Shown here piece after piece: positions 9,681 to 17,007 of a stretch of DNA of 22,951 nt. The position numbers and the translations under genes are program-made. Each line of letters begins with the position of its first letter. The first letter of the stretch is position 1. Source of the stretch: an uncultured Actinoplanes sp. (GTDB lineage Bacteria; Actinomycetota; Actinomycetes; Mycobacteriales; Micromonosporaceae); NCBI RefSeq assembly GCF_934643405.1, contig NZ_CAKUCL010000104.1, positions 1 to 22,951 on the forward strand, written 5' to 3'. Below the pieces are notes generated by a model. That model was not told where the DNA came from, ran no database searches, and was given only the letters and a program-made list of their open reading frames with translations.

Positions 9681-10381
9681 CACTGTCCCCCTGCGTGCTG
9701 GCCATCCGCGGACGCCCCGGCCAGGGCCCGCAGGACGGAGGTGAAGAAGCCGAGCCCGTCCAGCGACGGACCGGTCAGCGCCTCCACCGCGTGTTCCGGG
9801 TGCGGCATGATGCCGACAACGTTTCCGGCCTCGTTGGTGATCGCCGCGATGTCGCGCTGCGAGCCGTTCGGGTTGCCCCGGATGTATCGGGCGACGACCC
9901 GGCCCTCGGCCTCGAGCGCGTCCAGCGTCGGCTGGTCCGCGACGTAGCAGCCCTCGCCGTTCTTGACCGGGATGAGGAGTTCCTGGCCGGTGGCGTAGCT
10001 GCTGGTCCACGCGGTATCCGTGGACTCGACGCGCAGGAACTGGTCGCGGTTGCGGAAGTGCAGATGCTGGTTGCGGGTGAGCGCGCCGGGAAGAAGGTGC
10101 GCCTCGCAGAGAATCTGGAATCCGTTGCAGATGCCCAGCACCGGCATGCCGCCGCGGGCGGCGTCGACGATCGACTCCATCGCCGGGGCGAAACGCGCGA
10201 TCGCGCCGCAGCGCAGATAGTCCCCGTAGGAGAAACCGCCGGGCAGCACCACGGCGTCGACCCCCTGGAGGTCGGCGTCGCCGTGCCACAGGCGGACCGC
10301 CTCGGCGCCGGCGATGCGCGCGGCCCGGGCCGCGTCCCCGTCGTCCAGCGAGCCCGGGAAGGTGACCACACCGATCCGCAT
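9680..10381 (-). CDS. purQ: Phosphoribosylformylglycinamidine synthase glutaminase subunit PurQ
   Basis: A 233-residue class I glutamine amidotransferase that feeds ammonia to PurL. The start is ATG 10381 (MRIGVVTFPGS). The nucleophile is Cys85 in VLGICNGFQIL; His194 and Glu196 in MPHPEH complete the triad. PGGFSYGDYLR (about 47-57) is the oxyanion-strand segment. The gene begins 2 bases after the purS stop and overlaps the purL start by one base, so purS-purQ-purL form one operon. The length is normal for the stand-alone subunit. Confidence 0.97.
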
Positions 10382-10383
10382 GG

Positions 10384-10641
10384 TCAGGCGACCTCCGCCG
10401 CCGCGCCATCCACGACGTGGATGTCGAAATCCTCGATCACCGGGTTGGCGAGAAGTCTGTCGGCGATCTCGCGCGTACGCTCGAGATCCGGTTCGCCTTC
10501 GAACTCGATCTCGATCCGCCGGCCGATGCGGACCGAGGAGACATCGTTGACGCCGAGCCGGGGCAGCGCGTTCGCAACCGCCTGGCCCTGCGGGTCGAGG
10601 ATCTCCGGCTTGAGCATGACGTCGACCACGACGCGAGCCAC
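10384..10641 (-). CDS. purS: Phosphoribosylformylglycinamidine synthase subunit PurS
   Basis: An 85-residue small subunit bridging PurL and PurQ in the FGAM synthetase complex. The sequence MARVVVDVMLKPEILDPQGQAV is characteristic of the family, as is the VIEDFDIHV end. The start is GTG 10641, with AGGAG about 5 bases upstream. GTG 10647 is in frame, but the Shine-Dalgarno would touch it. It is the first gene of the purSQL operon, with a possible -10 box at 10675-10680. Confidence 0.95.
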   Translation of the reverse strand: MARVVVDVMLKPEILDPQGQAVANALPRLGVNDVSSVRIGRRIEIEFEGEPDLERTREIADRLLANPVIEDFDIHVVDGAAAEVA

Positions 10642-10674
10642 GGGCACTCCTGACTGATAGTTGTGAGCACGTGG

Positions 10675-10703
10675 AGCCTACCTTGCCGAGCGCGGAACGG
10701 GAC
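10675..10703 (-). promoter_or_regulatory. Candidate promoter of purSQL
   Basis: TAGGCT on the minus strand (complement of 10675-10680) fits the TANNNT -10. GTCCCG (complement of 10698-10703) sits 17 bases upstream as a poor -35. The predicted leader is about 27 bases to GTG 10641. Confidence 0.35.
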
Positions 10704-10806
10704 CGTCGCCCGGTGTCGGCAGAGCGACGTCCACCACGCTGAGCAGGCAATCTGGCCGGTGATCTCGGACACCGGGACACTCAAGGCTTCAACTGATGTC
10801 GACGTC

Positions 10807-10824
10807 ATCACATGGTGATATGTG
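10807..10824. promoter_or_regulatory. Nested small palindromes upstream of purSQL, possible operator
   Basis: ATCAC-ATG-GTGAT (10807-10819) overlaps CACAT-GGTGAT-ATGTG (10809-10824). A consensus TTGACA on the minus strand begins at 10828, but no -10 lies 16-18 bases beyond it. A regulator site is possible; the evidence is only the symmetry. Confidence 0.25.
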
Positions 10825-10938
10825 TCAACTGGACTGTAGGCCGTGTTGCTACCGGTGCGTACCGTAAGGACATCGATCTCCGATGCGCCGGCGACGGTCG
10901 CCCCCACCGTCGTCCGGCGCGAACCACCGGCTTCCGCT

Positions 10939-10974
10939 GGGGTGCGGCGCGAGGGTCGAGCTCCGCCGCACCCC
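10939..10974 (-). terminator. purB terminator hairpin
   Basis: A perfect 11-bp stem (10939-10949 with 10964-10974) with a 14-nt loop begins 12 bases after the purB stop. No U tract follows. Confidence 0.6.
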
Positions 10975-10986
10975 GGCGGCTCAACG

Positions 10987-12408
10987 TCAGAGAATCGGCG
11001 CCGGCGCGTAACCGGCCGCGGCCGGATGTGCCGCCACGATCGCCGCGATCCGATCGGCCACCGCGCGCACCTGCGACGGCGCCGCACCGACGAACGCGGC
11101 CCGGTCGGCCACCAAGGTGTCGATCTCGCCCCGGCTCAGCTTCAGCCGGTCGTCGCCGGCCAGCCGGTCGAACAGGTCGTTGACCGCCGCGCCCTTCTCC
11201 CGCATGGCGAGCGCCACCGCGACGGCGTGCTCCTTGATCACCTCGTGTGCCACCTCGCGGCCGACACCCTTGCGCACGGCGGCCACCAGGATCTTGGTGG
11301 TGGCGAGGAACGGCAGGAACCGGTCCAGCTCGCGGGCGATCACCGCGGGGTAGGCGCCGAACTCGTCCAGCACCGTGAGGAACGTCTGGAACAGCCCGTC
11401 GGTGGCGAAGAACGCGTCCGGCAGCGCGACCCGTCGCACGACCGAGCAGGACACGTCGCCCTCGTTCCACTGGTCGCCGGCCAGCTCGCCGACCATCGAC
11501 AGGTAACCCCGGACGATCACGGCGAGACCGTTGACCCGCTCCGACGAGCGCGTGTTCATCTTGTGCGGCATCGCCGACGAACCGACCTGGCCCGGCTTGA
11601 AGCCCTCGGTCACCAGTTCCTGGCCGACCATCAGCCGGATCGTGGTGGCCAGCGAGGACGGACCGGCGACGATCTGCGCGAGTGCCGAGACCACGTCGAA
11701 GTCGAGCGACCGCGGATAGACCTGCCCGACGCTGGTCAGCACCCGGTTGAAGCCGAGGTGCGCGGCCACCCGCTGCTCCAGCGTGGCCAGCGCCTCGAAG
11801 TCGCCCTCCAGCAGATCGAGCTGGTCCGCCGCGGTGCCGACCGGGCCCTTGATGCCGCGCAGCGGATACCGACCGATCAGATCATCAAGTCTTTCGTACG
11901 CCACCAGCAGTTCCTCGGCCGCCGAGGCGAACCGCTTGCCGAGCGTCGTGGCCTGCGCGGCGACGTTGTGCGAGCGCCCGGTCATCACCAGGTCGGAATG
12001 CTCCACGGCGAGCGCGGCGAGCCGGGCCAGGGTGGCCACGACGCGCTCACGGATCAGCAGCAGCGACGCCCGGATCTGCAGCTGCTCCACGTTCTCGGTC
12101 AGGTCCCGCGAGGTCATGCCCTTGTGGATCTGCTCGAAGCCGGCGAGCGCGCTGAACTCCTCGATCCGCGCCTTCACGTCGTGCCTGGTCACCCGCTCGC
12201 GTGCGGCGATCGAGCCCAGGTCGACCTGATCCAGCACCGACTCGTACGCCTCGATGGCGCCGGCCGGCACGGACACGCCGAGGTCGCGCTGTGCGCGCAG
12301 GACGGCAAGCCAGAGCCGCCTCTCTATCCGGATCTTCTCCTCCGGTGACCAGAGGGCGACCAGATCGGCGGAGGCATAGCGAGCGGCGAGGACGTTCGGG
12401 ATTGTCAC
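10987..12408 (-). CDS. purB: Adenylosuccinate lyase
   Basis: A 473-residue fumarase-superfamily enzyme acting twice in purine synthesis: SAICAR to AICAR and adenylosuccinate to AMP, releasing fumarate each time. The flexible signature loop GSSAMPHKMN is at 276-285, and TGRSHNVAAQATTLG (about 143-157) carries the conserved His region. The length equals the long actinobacterial form (about 472). The start is GTG 12408, which overlaps the stop of the upstream transporter gene in the sequence GTGA; no separate Shine-Dalgarno is seen, so initiation probably depends on translation of the transporter gene. A hairpin follows the stop. Confidence 0.96.
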   Translation of the reverse strand: MTIPNVLAARYASADLVALWSPEEKIRIERRLWLAVLRAQRDLGVSVPAGAIEAYESVLDQVDLGSIAARERVTRHDVKARIEEFSALAGFEQIHKGMTSRDLTENVEQLQIRASLLLIRERVVATLARLAALAVEHSDLVMTGRSHNVAAQATTLGKRFASAAEELLVAYERLDDLIGRYPLRGIKGPVGTAADQLDLLEGDFEALATLEQRVAAHLGFNRVLTSVGQVYPRSLDFDVVSALAQIVAGPSSLATTIRLMVGQELVTEGFKPGQVGSSAMPHKMNTRSSERVNGLAVIVRGYLSMVGELAGDQWNEGDVSCSVVRRVALPDAFFATDGLFQTFLTVLDEFGAYPAVIARELDRFLPFLATTKILVAAVRKGVGREVAHEVIKEHAVAVALAMREKGAAVNDLFDRLAGDDRLKLSRGEIDTLVADRAAFVGAAPSQVRAVADRIAAIVAAHPAAAGYAPAPIL

Positions 12409-13673
12409 GCGACAGATTGTTCCACGCTCTGCACAGCGGTTTTCGGGCCTCGCTGCGGCAGCTCGTGGCGCAGCGTGCGAACGGATCGACTGCTGAGCAT
12501 GCCGAGCGTGGCCAGCAGGGTGAGGCCCGCGGCACCGATCAGCGTGGGTTCCAGGCCGGCCGCGTGCGCGATGGGCCCGATCGCCACCTGGCCGACCGGG
12601 ATCGCCAAGAACGAGCCGACCATGTCGTAGGAGTAGACCCGCGCGAGTTTGTCCGCCGGCACATGCTCCTGCATCGTCGTCTCCCACGCGACGCCGAACT
12701 GCTCCAGCGCCACCCCGGCGACCAGCGCGCCGAGCACGAGCGCCCAGAGGTGCGGATAGCTGCCCAGCAACAACACCGGCAGGCCGAGGAACACGCAGCT
12801 GAAGACGCCGAAGTAGAGCAGCCGCCGCGCCCGCAGCCGCAACGCGATCACGCCGCCGGCGATCATCCCGGCGGTCTGCGCGGCGAGCACCAGCCCCCAG
12901 GCGCGACGCCCGATCGTCTCGTCGGCCACCACCGGCCCGAGGATGAACAGCCCACCGCCCCAGCCCGCGTTCAGCACGCAGAAGCCGGCCACCACCACCC
13001 ACAGCCAGGTGCGGGAACGAAATTCCGACCACCCGGTACGGAGGTCGGCGAGCACATTCGACCGGCTGGACCCGCCGTCCGCGGCACGGGGCCGCGCGAC
13101 CGCCCGCAACGGCAGGAAACAGAGGCCGGACACCGCGAACGTCACCGCGTCCACCGCGATCCCGGCGCCCGGGCCGATCACCGCGACCACCGCGCCGGCG
13201 ACCGGAGCGCCGACGATCGCCGCCGCGTTCAGCGACAACCGATTCACCGCGTTGGCCTGCTGGCGCATCTCGGCCGGCACCGTCGCGGGCAGGATCGAGG
13301 CGCTGGCCGGCAGGGCCAGGGCCGACACCATCCCGTTGACCGCGCTCAGGCCGATGAGCAACGGAATCGTCGCGGTGTGGGTGAGCACCAGGGTGGCGAC
13401 CAGGCCCTGGGTGACGGCGGCGGCGATGCTCGCGCCGACCATCAGCAGGTGCTTGGGCATGCGGTCGGCGAGCACCCCGCCGAACAGCAGGAAGAGAACG
13501 TTGCTCAGGGTGCGCGCGCCCACCACCAGGCCCAGGTCGGTGGCCGAGCCGGTCAGGTCGATGACGGCGAAGGCCAGGGCGATCGGCGCGAAGGCGTTGC
13601 CCAGCGCATTCACCGTGCGGCCGGCGATGAAGAACCGGAACGGAACGTGCCGCAGTGGTGCCAGGGCGCTCAT
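12405..13673 (-). CDS. MFS transporter (drug/siderophore exporter type)
   Basis: A 422-residue integral membrane protein with about 12 hydrophobic helices. It begins MSALAPLRHVPFRFFIAGRTVNALGNAFAPIALAFAV, typical of the MFS_3 / EntS-like exporter group. Loop 2-3 has GGVLADRMPKHLLM, a form of the MFS motif A (G-x-L-a-D-r). The start is ATG 13673 with GGAG about 6 bases before; the frame continues upstream, but that part is not hydrophobic and has no Shine-Dalgarno. The last four bases overlap the purB start (GTGA), so the two are one transcript. The substrate is not deducible. Linkage to purB hints at, but does not prove, export of a purine-related or antimetabolite compound. Confidence 0.88.
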   Translation of the reverse strand: MSALAPLRHVPFRFFIAGRTVNALGNAFAPIALAFAVIDLTGSATDLGLVVGARTLSNVLFLLFGGVLADRMPKHLLMVGASIAAAVTQGLVATLVLTHTATIPLLIGLSAVNGMVSALALPASASILPATVPAEMRQQANAVNRLSLNAAAIVGAPVAGAVVAVIGPGAGIAVDAVTFAVSGLCFLPLRAVARPRAADGGSSRSNVLADLRTGWSEFRSRTWLWVVVAGFCVLNAGWGGGLFILGPVVADETIGRRAWGLVLAAQTAGMIAGGVIALRLRARRLLYFGVFSCVFLGLPVLLLGSYPHLWALVLGALVAGVALEQFGVAWETTMQEHVPADKLARVYSYDMVGSFLAIPVGQVAIGPIAHAAGLEPTLIGAAGLTLLATLGMLSSRSVRTLRHELPQRGPKTAVQSVEQSVA

Positions 13674-13801
13674 GACTCTCCATCTCGAACAAACGCGTTC
13701 GGAGAGGCTTTCACTTTTGGTCTCGATCCACTGCCCCGTATCCGGCTCGGCGGTGGCCGGAGCGGCGATGCGGGGGTGGCACACTGCACAAAGAAGCGGC
13801 G

Positions 13802-13830
13802 TTGTCGCTATTGTTACTGGCGAGTAGCTA
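13802..13830 (+). promoter_or_regulatory. Candidate promoter of SCP2 gene
   Basis: TTGTCG (13802-13807) and TAGCTA (13825-13830) are spaced 17 bases apart, about 24 bases before the ATG. An alternative -10, TATTGT, is at 13809-13815. The region also has an AGCTAGCT palindrome. Confidence 0.35.
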
Positions 13831-13854
13831 GCTATCCCGTCCGAAAGGTCCATG

Positions 13855-14307
13855 ATGACTGATTTCAACCCGGAGTCGCTCAGCTCGATCGGCCCGAAGG
13901 AGTTCGCTCAGCTCGTCAAGACGACGCCCGACTCGAAGCTCGCCGAGGTGATGGCCGGCGACGCGCGCGCGAAGATTCTCGACGAGGTCTTCAACCGCAT
14001 GCCGACGCTGTTCCGCGCCGACAAGGCGGGCAACACCCAGGCGGTCATCCACTGGATCATCACCGGCGGCGCCGGCGGCGCGAGCGACACCTACGAGACG
14101 GTGATCGAGAACGGCGCCTGCACGGTCACCAACCAGCCCGCCCGTGACCCGAAGCTGGCCATGACCATGGATCCGGTGACCTTCCTCAAGGTCGTCTCCG
14201 GCGACGGCAACCCGATGATGATGTTCATGACCGGCAAGATCAAGGCCAAGGGCGACCTGGCCCTGGCCGCCAACGTGGCCAAGCTCTTCGACATCCCCAA
14301 GGCCTGA
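13855..14307 (+). CDS. SCP2 sterol-binding domain protein
   Basis: A 150-residue single-domain protein: N-terminal helices (LSSIGPKEFAQLVKTTPDSKLAEVMAG), then MPTLFRADKAGNTQAVIHWIITGGAG..DTYETVIENGACTV and DPVTFLKVVSGDGNPMMMFMTGKIKAKGDLALAANVAKLFDIPKA. The last part is the hallmark of SCP2 domains (a GKIKxKGDxxLAxxLxxLF pattern). Such proteins hold a hydrophobic ligand in a tunnel; the physiological ligand in actinomycetes is unknown. Two adjacent ATG codons exist: GAAAGG is 3 bases from ATG 13852 and 6 from ATG 13855, so the second is preferred. It diverges from the MFS-purB pair and converges on purD. Confidence 0.9.
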   Translation: MTDFNPESLSSIGPKEFAQLVKTTPDSKLAEVMAGDARAKILDEVFNRMPTLFRADKAGNTQAVIHWIITGGAGGASDTYETVIENGACTVTNQPARDPKLAMTMDPVTFLKVVSGDGNPMMMFMTGKIKAKGDLALAANVAKLFDIPKA

Positions 14308-14315
14308 CACGCGTC

Positions 14316-14346
14316 GACGGTGGGCCGGACGATCCGGCCCACCGTC
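14316..14346. terminator. Hairpin terminator between SCP2 gene and purD
   Basis: A perfect 13-bp stem (14316-14328 with 14334-14346) with a 5-nt loop. The purD stop codon (14345-14347) occupies the outer end of the right arm, so for purD the hairpin starts within the stop codon. Confidence 0.75.
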
Positions 14347-15586
14347 ACAGGCGGATCCGGCCTTCCACGGCGGCGAGCGCGATGTCCGTACGGAATTGGG
14401 CGCCGTCCAAGCGCACGCCGTCCACCAGGGCGTAAGCCGAGTCGCGAGCGGCGGCCAGGTCGGGGCCCACCGCCGTCACGCTCAGGACGCGGCCGCCGGC
14501 CGAGACCAGGGCGCCGTCGTCGCGACGGGCGGTGCCGGCGTGGATGACGCCCGGAGCCTCGGCACCTTCCAGCACGTCACCGGTCCGCGGCGTACCGGGG
14601 TAGCCGGCACTTGCCACCACCACCGTGACCGCCGCGCCCTCGTGCCAGCGCAGCGGCGGGTGACCGGCCAGCGTGCCGTTCGCGGCCGCCAGCAGCAGAC
14701 CGGCCAGCGGCGTCTCCAGCAGCGCGAGCACCACCTGGGTCTCCGGGTCGCCGAAGCGCGCGTTGAACTCGATGACCTTGGGACCGTCGGGGGTGAGCGC
14801 CAGCCCGACGTAGAGCAGGCCGGCGAACGGCGTGCCCCGGCGGCGCATCTCGGCCAGCGTCGGCTCCACCGTCTCGCGCATCACCCGCGGCACCAGATCG
14901 TGCGGCGCCCAGCTGAGCGGGGCGTACGCACCCATGCCTCCGGTGTTCGGACCGGCATCGCCGTCCGCCAGGCGCTTGAAGTCCTGGGCCGGCATCAGCG
15001 GGACCGCCGCCGTGCCGTCGGTGACCACGAAGAGGGAGACCTCCGGGCCCGGCAGGTACTCCTCGATCACGACCTTGCCGCAGTCCGCGGCATGCTTCTT
15101 GGCGGCGTCGAGCGAATCGGTGACCACGACACCCTTGCCGGCGGCGAGACCGTCGTTCTTCACCACGTACGGCGCGCCGAGATCGTCGAGGGCCCGGGCC
15201 ACCGCGTCCTCGTCGGCGCAGTCGTAGGAACGCGCGGTCGGCACCCCGGCGGCGGCCATGACCTCCTTCGCGAACGCCTTCGACCCCTCCAGCCGGGCGG
15301 CCGCGGCACTCGGCCCGAAACAGGCGATTCCCTTCGCGCGTACGGCGTCGGCCACCCCGGCGACGAGAGGGGCCTCCGGTCCGACCACCACGAGATCGGC
15401 GGCGAGATCCACGGCGAGCGCGGCGACCGCGGCCGGGTCCGTCGCCGTCACCTCGTGCAGCTCGGCGACCTGGGCGATGCCGGGATTGCCCGGGGCGGCG
15501 GCGAGGAAGTCGACGGACGGGTCGGCGGCGAGCCCGACGGCGAGGGCGTGTTCCCGCCCGCCGGACCCGATCAGAAGTACGCGCAC
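14345..15586 (-). CDS. purD: Phosphoribosylamine-glycine ligase (GAR synthetase)
   Basis: A 413-residue ATP-grasp enzyme, step 2 of purine synthesis: phosphoribosylamine plus glycine plus ATP gives GAR. The N-terminal Rossmann-like motif GSGGREHAL is at 7-15 and VGPEAPL at 68-74. The ATP-grasp loop VVKNDGLAAGKGV is at about 141-153, and GPNTGGMGAYAPL and IEFNARFGDPETQ follow. The start is GTG 15586 (VRVLLIGSGG); the open frame further upstream lies in purA's promoter region and is not family-like. It diverges from purA across 124 bases. A TAGGAT box 8 bases before the start suggests a leaderless message. Confidence 0.96.
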   Translation of the reverse strand: MRVLLIGSGGREHALAVGLAADPSVDFLAAAPGNPGIAQVAELHEVTATDPAAVAALAVDLAADLVVVGPEAPLVAGVADAVRAKGIACFGPSAAAARLEGSKAFAKEVMAAAGVPTARSYDCADEDAVARALDDLGAPYVVKNDGLAAGKGVVVTDSLDAAKKHAADCGKVVIEEYLPGPEVSLFVVTDGTAAVPLMPAQDFKRLADGDAGPNTGGMGAYAPLSWAPHDLVPRVMRETVEPTLAEMRRRGTPFAGLLYVGLALTPDGPKVIEFNARFGDPETQVVLALLETPLAGLLLAAANGTLAGHPPLRWHEGAAVTVVVASAGYPGTPRTGDVLEGAEAPGVIHAGTARRDDGALVSAGGRVLSVTAVGPDLAAARDSAYALVDGVRLDGAQFRTDIALAAVEGRIRL

Positions 15587-15594
15587 GGCCGCCG

Positions 15595-15600
15595 ATCCTA
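15595..15600 (-). promoter_or_regulatory. Candidate -10 box of purD (leaderless)
   Basis: TAGGAT on the minus strand lies 8 bases from GTG 15586, the spacing at which transcription would begin on or next to the start codon. The -35 is not clear. Leaderless mRNAs are common in actinobacteria. Confidence 0.4.
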
Positions 15601-15641
15601 CCGGCGGTCGCTTCCGCACGTCGCACACCAGGGACGTCGCG

Positions 15642-15647
15642 TAAACT
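15642..15647 (+). promoter_or_regulatory. Candidate -10 box of purA
   Basis: TAAACT fits TANNNT and is the only A/T-rich hexamer in the divergent purD-purA region on this strand. A weak GTCGCA lies 16 bases upstream. The leader to GTG 15711 would be about 57 bases. Confidence 0.4.
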
Positions 15648-15710
15648 TCGGCAGTACCCGGGCTCCGCCGAGTACACGAGCAGTACGTACCGACGGAAGG
15701 CGTCACAGAA

Positions 15711-17003
15711 GTGCCGGTGATCGTGTTGGTCGGCGCCCAATGGGGCGACGAGGGCAAGGGCAAAGCCACTGACCTGCTGGGTGACCGGCTCGATTACGTG
15801 GTCAAGTTCAACGGCGGCAACAACGCGGGTCACACCGTGGTGATCAACGGGGAGAAGTACGCCCTGCACCTGCTGCCGAGCGGCATCCTGACCCCCGGTG
15901 TGATCCCGGTGATCGGCAACGGCGTGGTGGTCGACCTCGGCGTGCTGTTCGAGGAGATCGACGGGCTCGAGGCACGCGGCATCGACACGTCGCGGCTGCG
16001 GGTCAGCGCGAACGCGCACGTCATCGCGTCGTACAACCGCTCACTCGACAAGGTCAGCGAGCGGTACCTGGGTGCACGCCGGATCGGCACGACCGGTCGC
16101 GGCATCGGCCCGACCTATGCCGACAAGATGAACCGGCTCGGCGTCCGCGTGCAGGACCTCTTCGACTCCTCGATCCTGCGGCAGAAGGTCGAGGCGGCGC
16201 TCGGCTTCAAGAACCAGGTGCTCACCAAGATCTACAACCGTCAGGCGGTCAAGCCCGACGAGGTGGTCAAGGAGCTCCTTTCGTACGCGGAGAGGCTGCG
16301 GCCCTACGTGGCGGACACCGCGCTCGAGCTCTCCGAGGCACTGGACGAGGGCAAGGTCGTGCTCTGCGAGGCGGGGCAGGCCACGCTGCTCGACGTGGAT
16401 CACGGCACGTACCCGTTCGTGACCAGCTCGAACGCGACCGCGGGCGGCGCCTGCACCGGCTCCGGCATCCCGCCCACCCGGATCGACCGGGTGGTGGCGG
16501 TGCTCAAGGCGTTCACGTCCCGGGTCGGCGAGGGCCCGTTCCCGACCGAGCTGCACGACAAGTTCGGTGACTATCTGCGCGAGGTCGGCCACGAGTACGG
16601 GACCACGACCGGCCGCCCGCGCCGGATCGGCTGGCTCGACCTGGTCATCGGCCGGTACGCGCAGCGGATCAACGGGGTCACCGACTTCGCGTTGACCAAG
16701 TTGGACAATTACGACGGTTTGGACGAGATCCCGGTCTGCGTGGCGTACGAGGTCAACGGCGTACGGCACGACGAGATGCCGGTGAACCAGACCGACTTCC
16801 ACCACGCCGTGCCGATCTACGAGACCCTGCCCGGCTGGAAACAGGACATCTCCGGCTGCCGCAGCTTCGACGACCTGCCGAAGGAGGCGCAGAACTTCGT
16901 CGAGTTCGTCGAGCAGCGCATCCGGGCGCGCATCTCGATCGTGGGCGTCGGCCCCGGTCGCGAGGCGGTCATCGAGCGTCACTCGGTGCTGAGCGGAGAC
17001 TGA
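15711..17003 (+). CDS. purA: Adenylosuccinate synthetase
   Basis: A 430-residue enzyme, the exact usual length, committing IMP to AMP: IMP plus aspartate plus GTP gives adenylosuccinate. The glycine-rich P-loop GAQWGDEGKGK is at 8-18 with the catalytic Asp13; His41 in NNAGH is the second catalytic residue. GTTGRGIGPTYADK (about 127-140) and the GTP-binding C-terminal part with ALTKLDNYDGLDEIPVCVAY are intact. The start is GTG 15711 with GGAAGG 10 bases upstream. The next gene starts 4 bases after its stop, so the two are probably co-transcribed. Confidence 0.97.
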   Translation: MPVIVLVGAQWGDEGKGKATDLLGDRLDYVVKFNGGNNAGHTVVINGEKYALHLLPSGILTPGVIPVIGNGVVVDLGVLFEEIDGLEARGIDTSRLRVSANAHVIASYNRSLDKVSERYLGARRIGTTGRGIGPTYADKMNRLGVRVQDLFDSSILRQKVEAALGFKNQVLTKIYNRQAVKPDEVVKELLSYAERLRPYVADTALELSEALDEGKVVLCEAGQATLLDVDHGTYPFVTSSNATAGGACTGSGIPPTRIDRVVAVLKAFTSRVGEGPFPTELHDKFGDYLREVGHEYGTTTGRPRRIGWLDLVIGRYAQRINGVTDFALTKLDNYDGLDEIPVCVAYEVNGVRHDEMPVNQTDFHHAVPIYETLPGWKQDISGCRSFDDLPKEAQNFVEFVEQRIRARISIVGVGPGREAVIERHSVLSGD

Positions 17004-17007
17004 TCTC

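Larger units (their letters stand above)
10642..10986. other. Gene-free stretch between purS and purB
   Basis: No convincing coding frame is seen in these 345 bases. They hold, from purS outward: the purS promoter region; a 9-bp inverted repeat (10709-10717 with 10768-10776); a palindrome cluster at 10807-10824 beside a minus-strand TTGACA (10823-10828); and the purB terminator hairpin at 10939-10974. The pieces are typical of a regulated upstream region, but no named operator is recognised. Confidence 0.6.

Noticed and set aside
9681..10409. Upstream extension of the purL frame through purQ, suggesting a fusion or frameshift
   Set aside because: The extension is out-of-frame with purQ, which is itself complete with all catalytic residues. 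purL has its own Shine-Dalgarno and ATG at the TGATG overlap.
10812..11183. Plus-strand open frames covering the purS-purB gap
   Set aside because: They run on into antisense purB, are Arg/Pro-rich and have no supported start. The gap is better read as regulatory.
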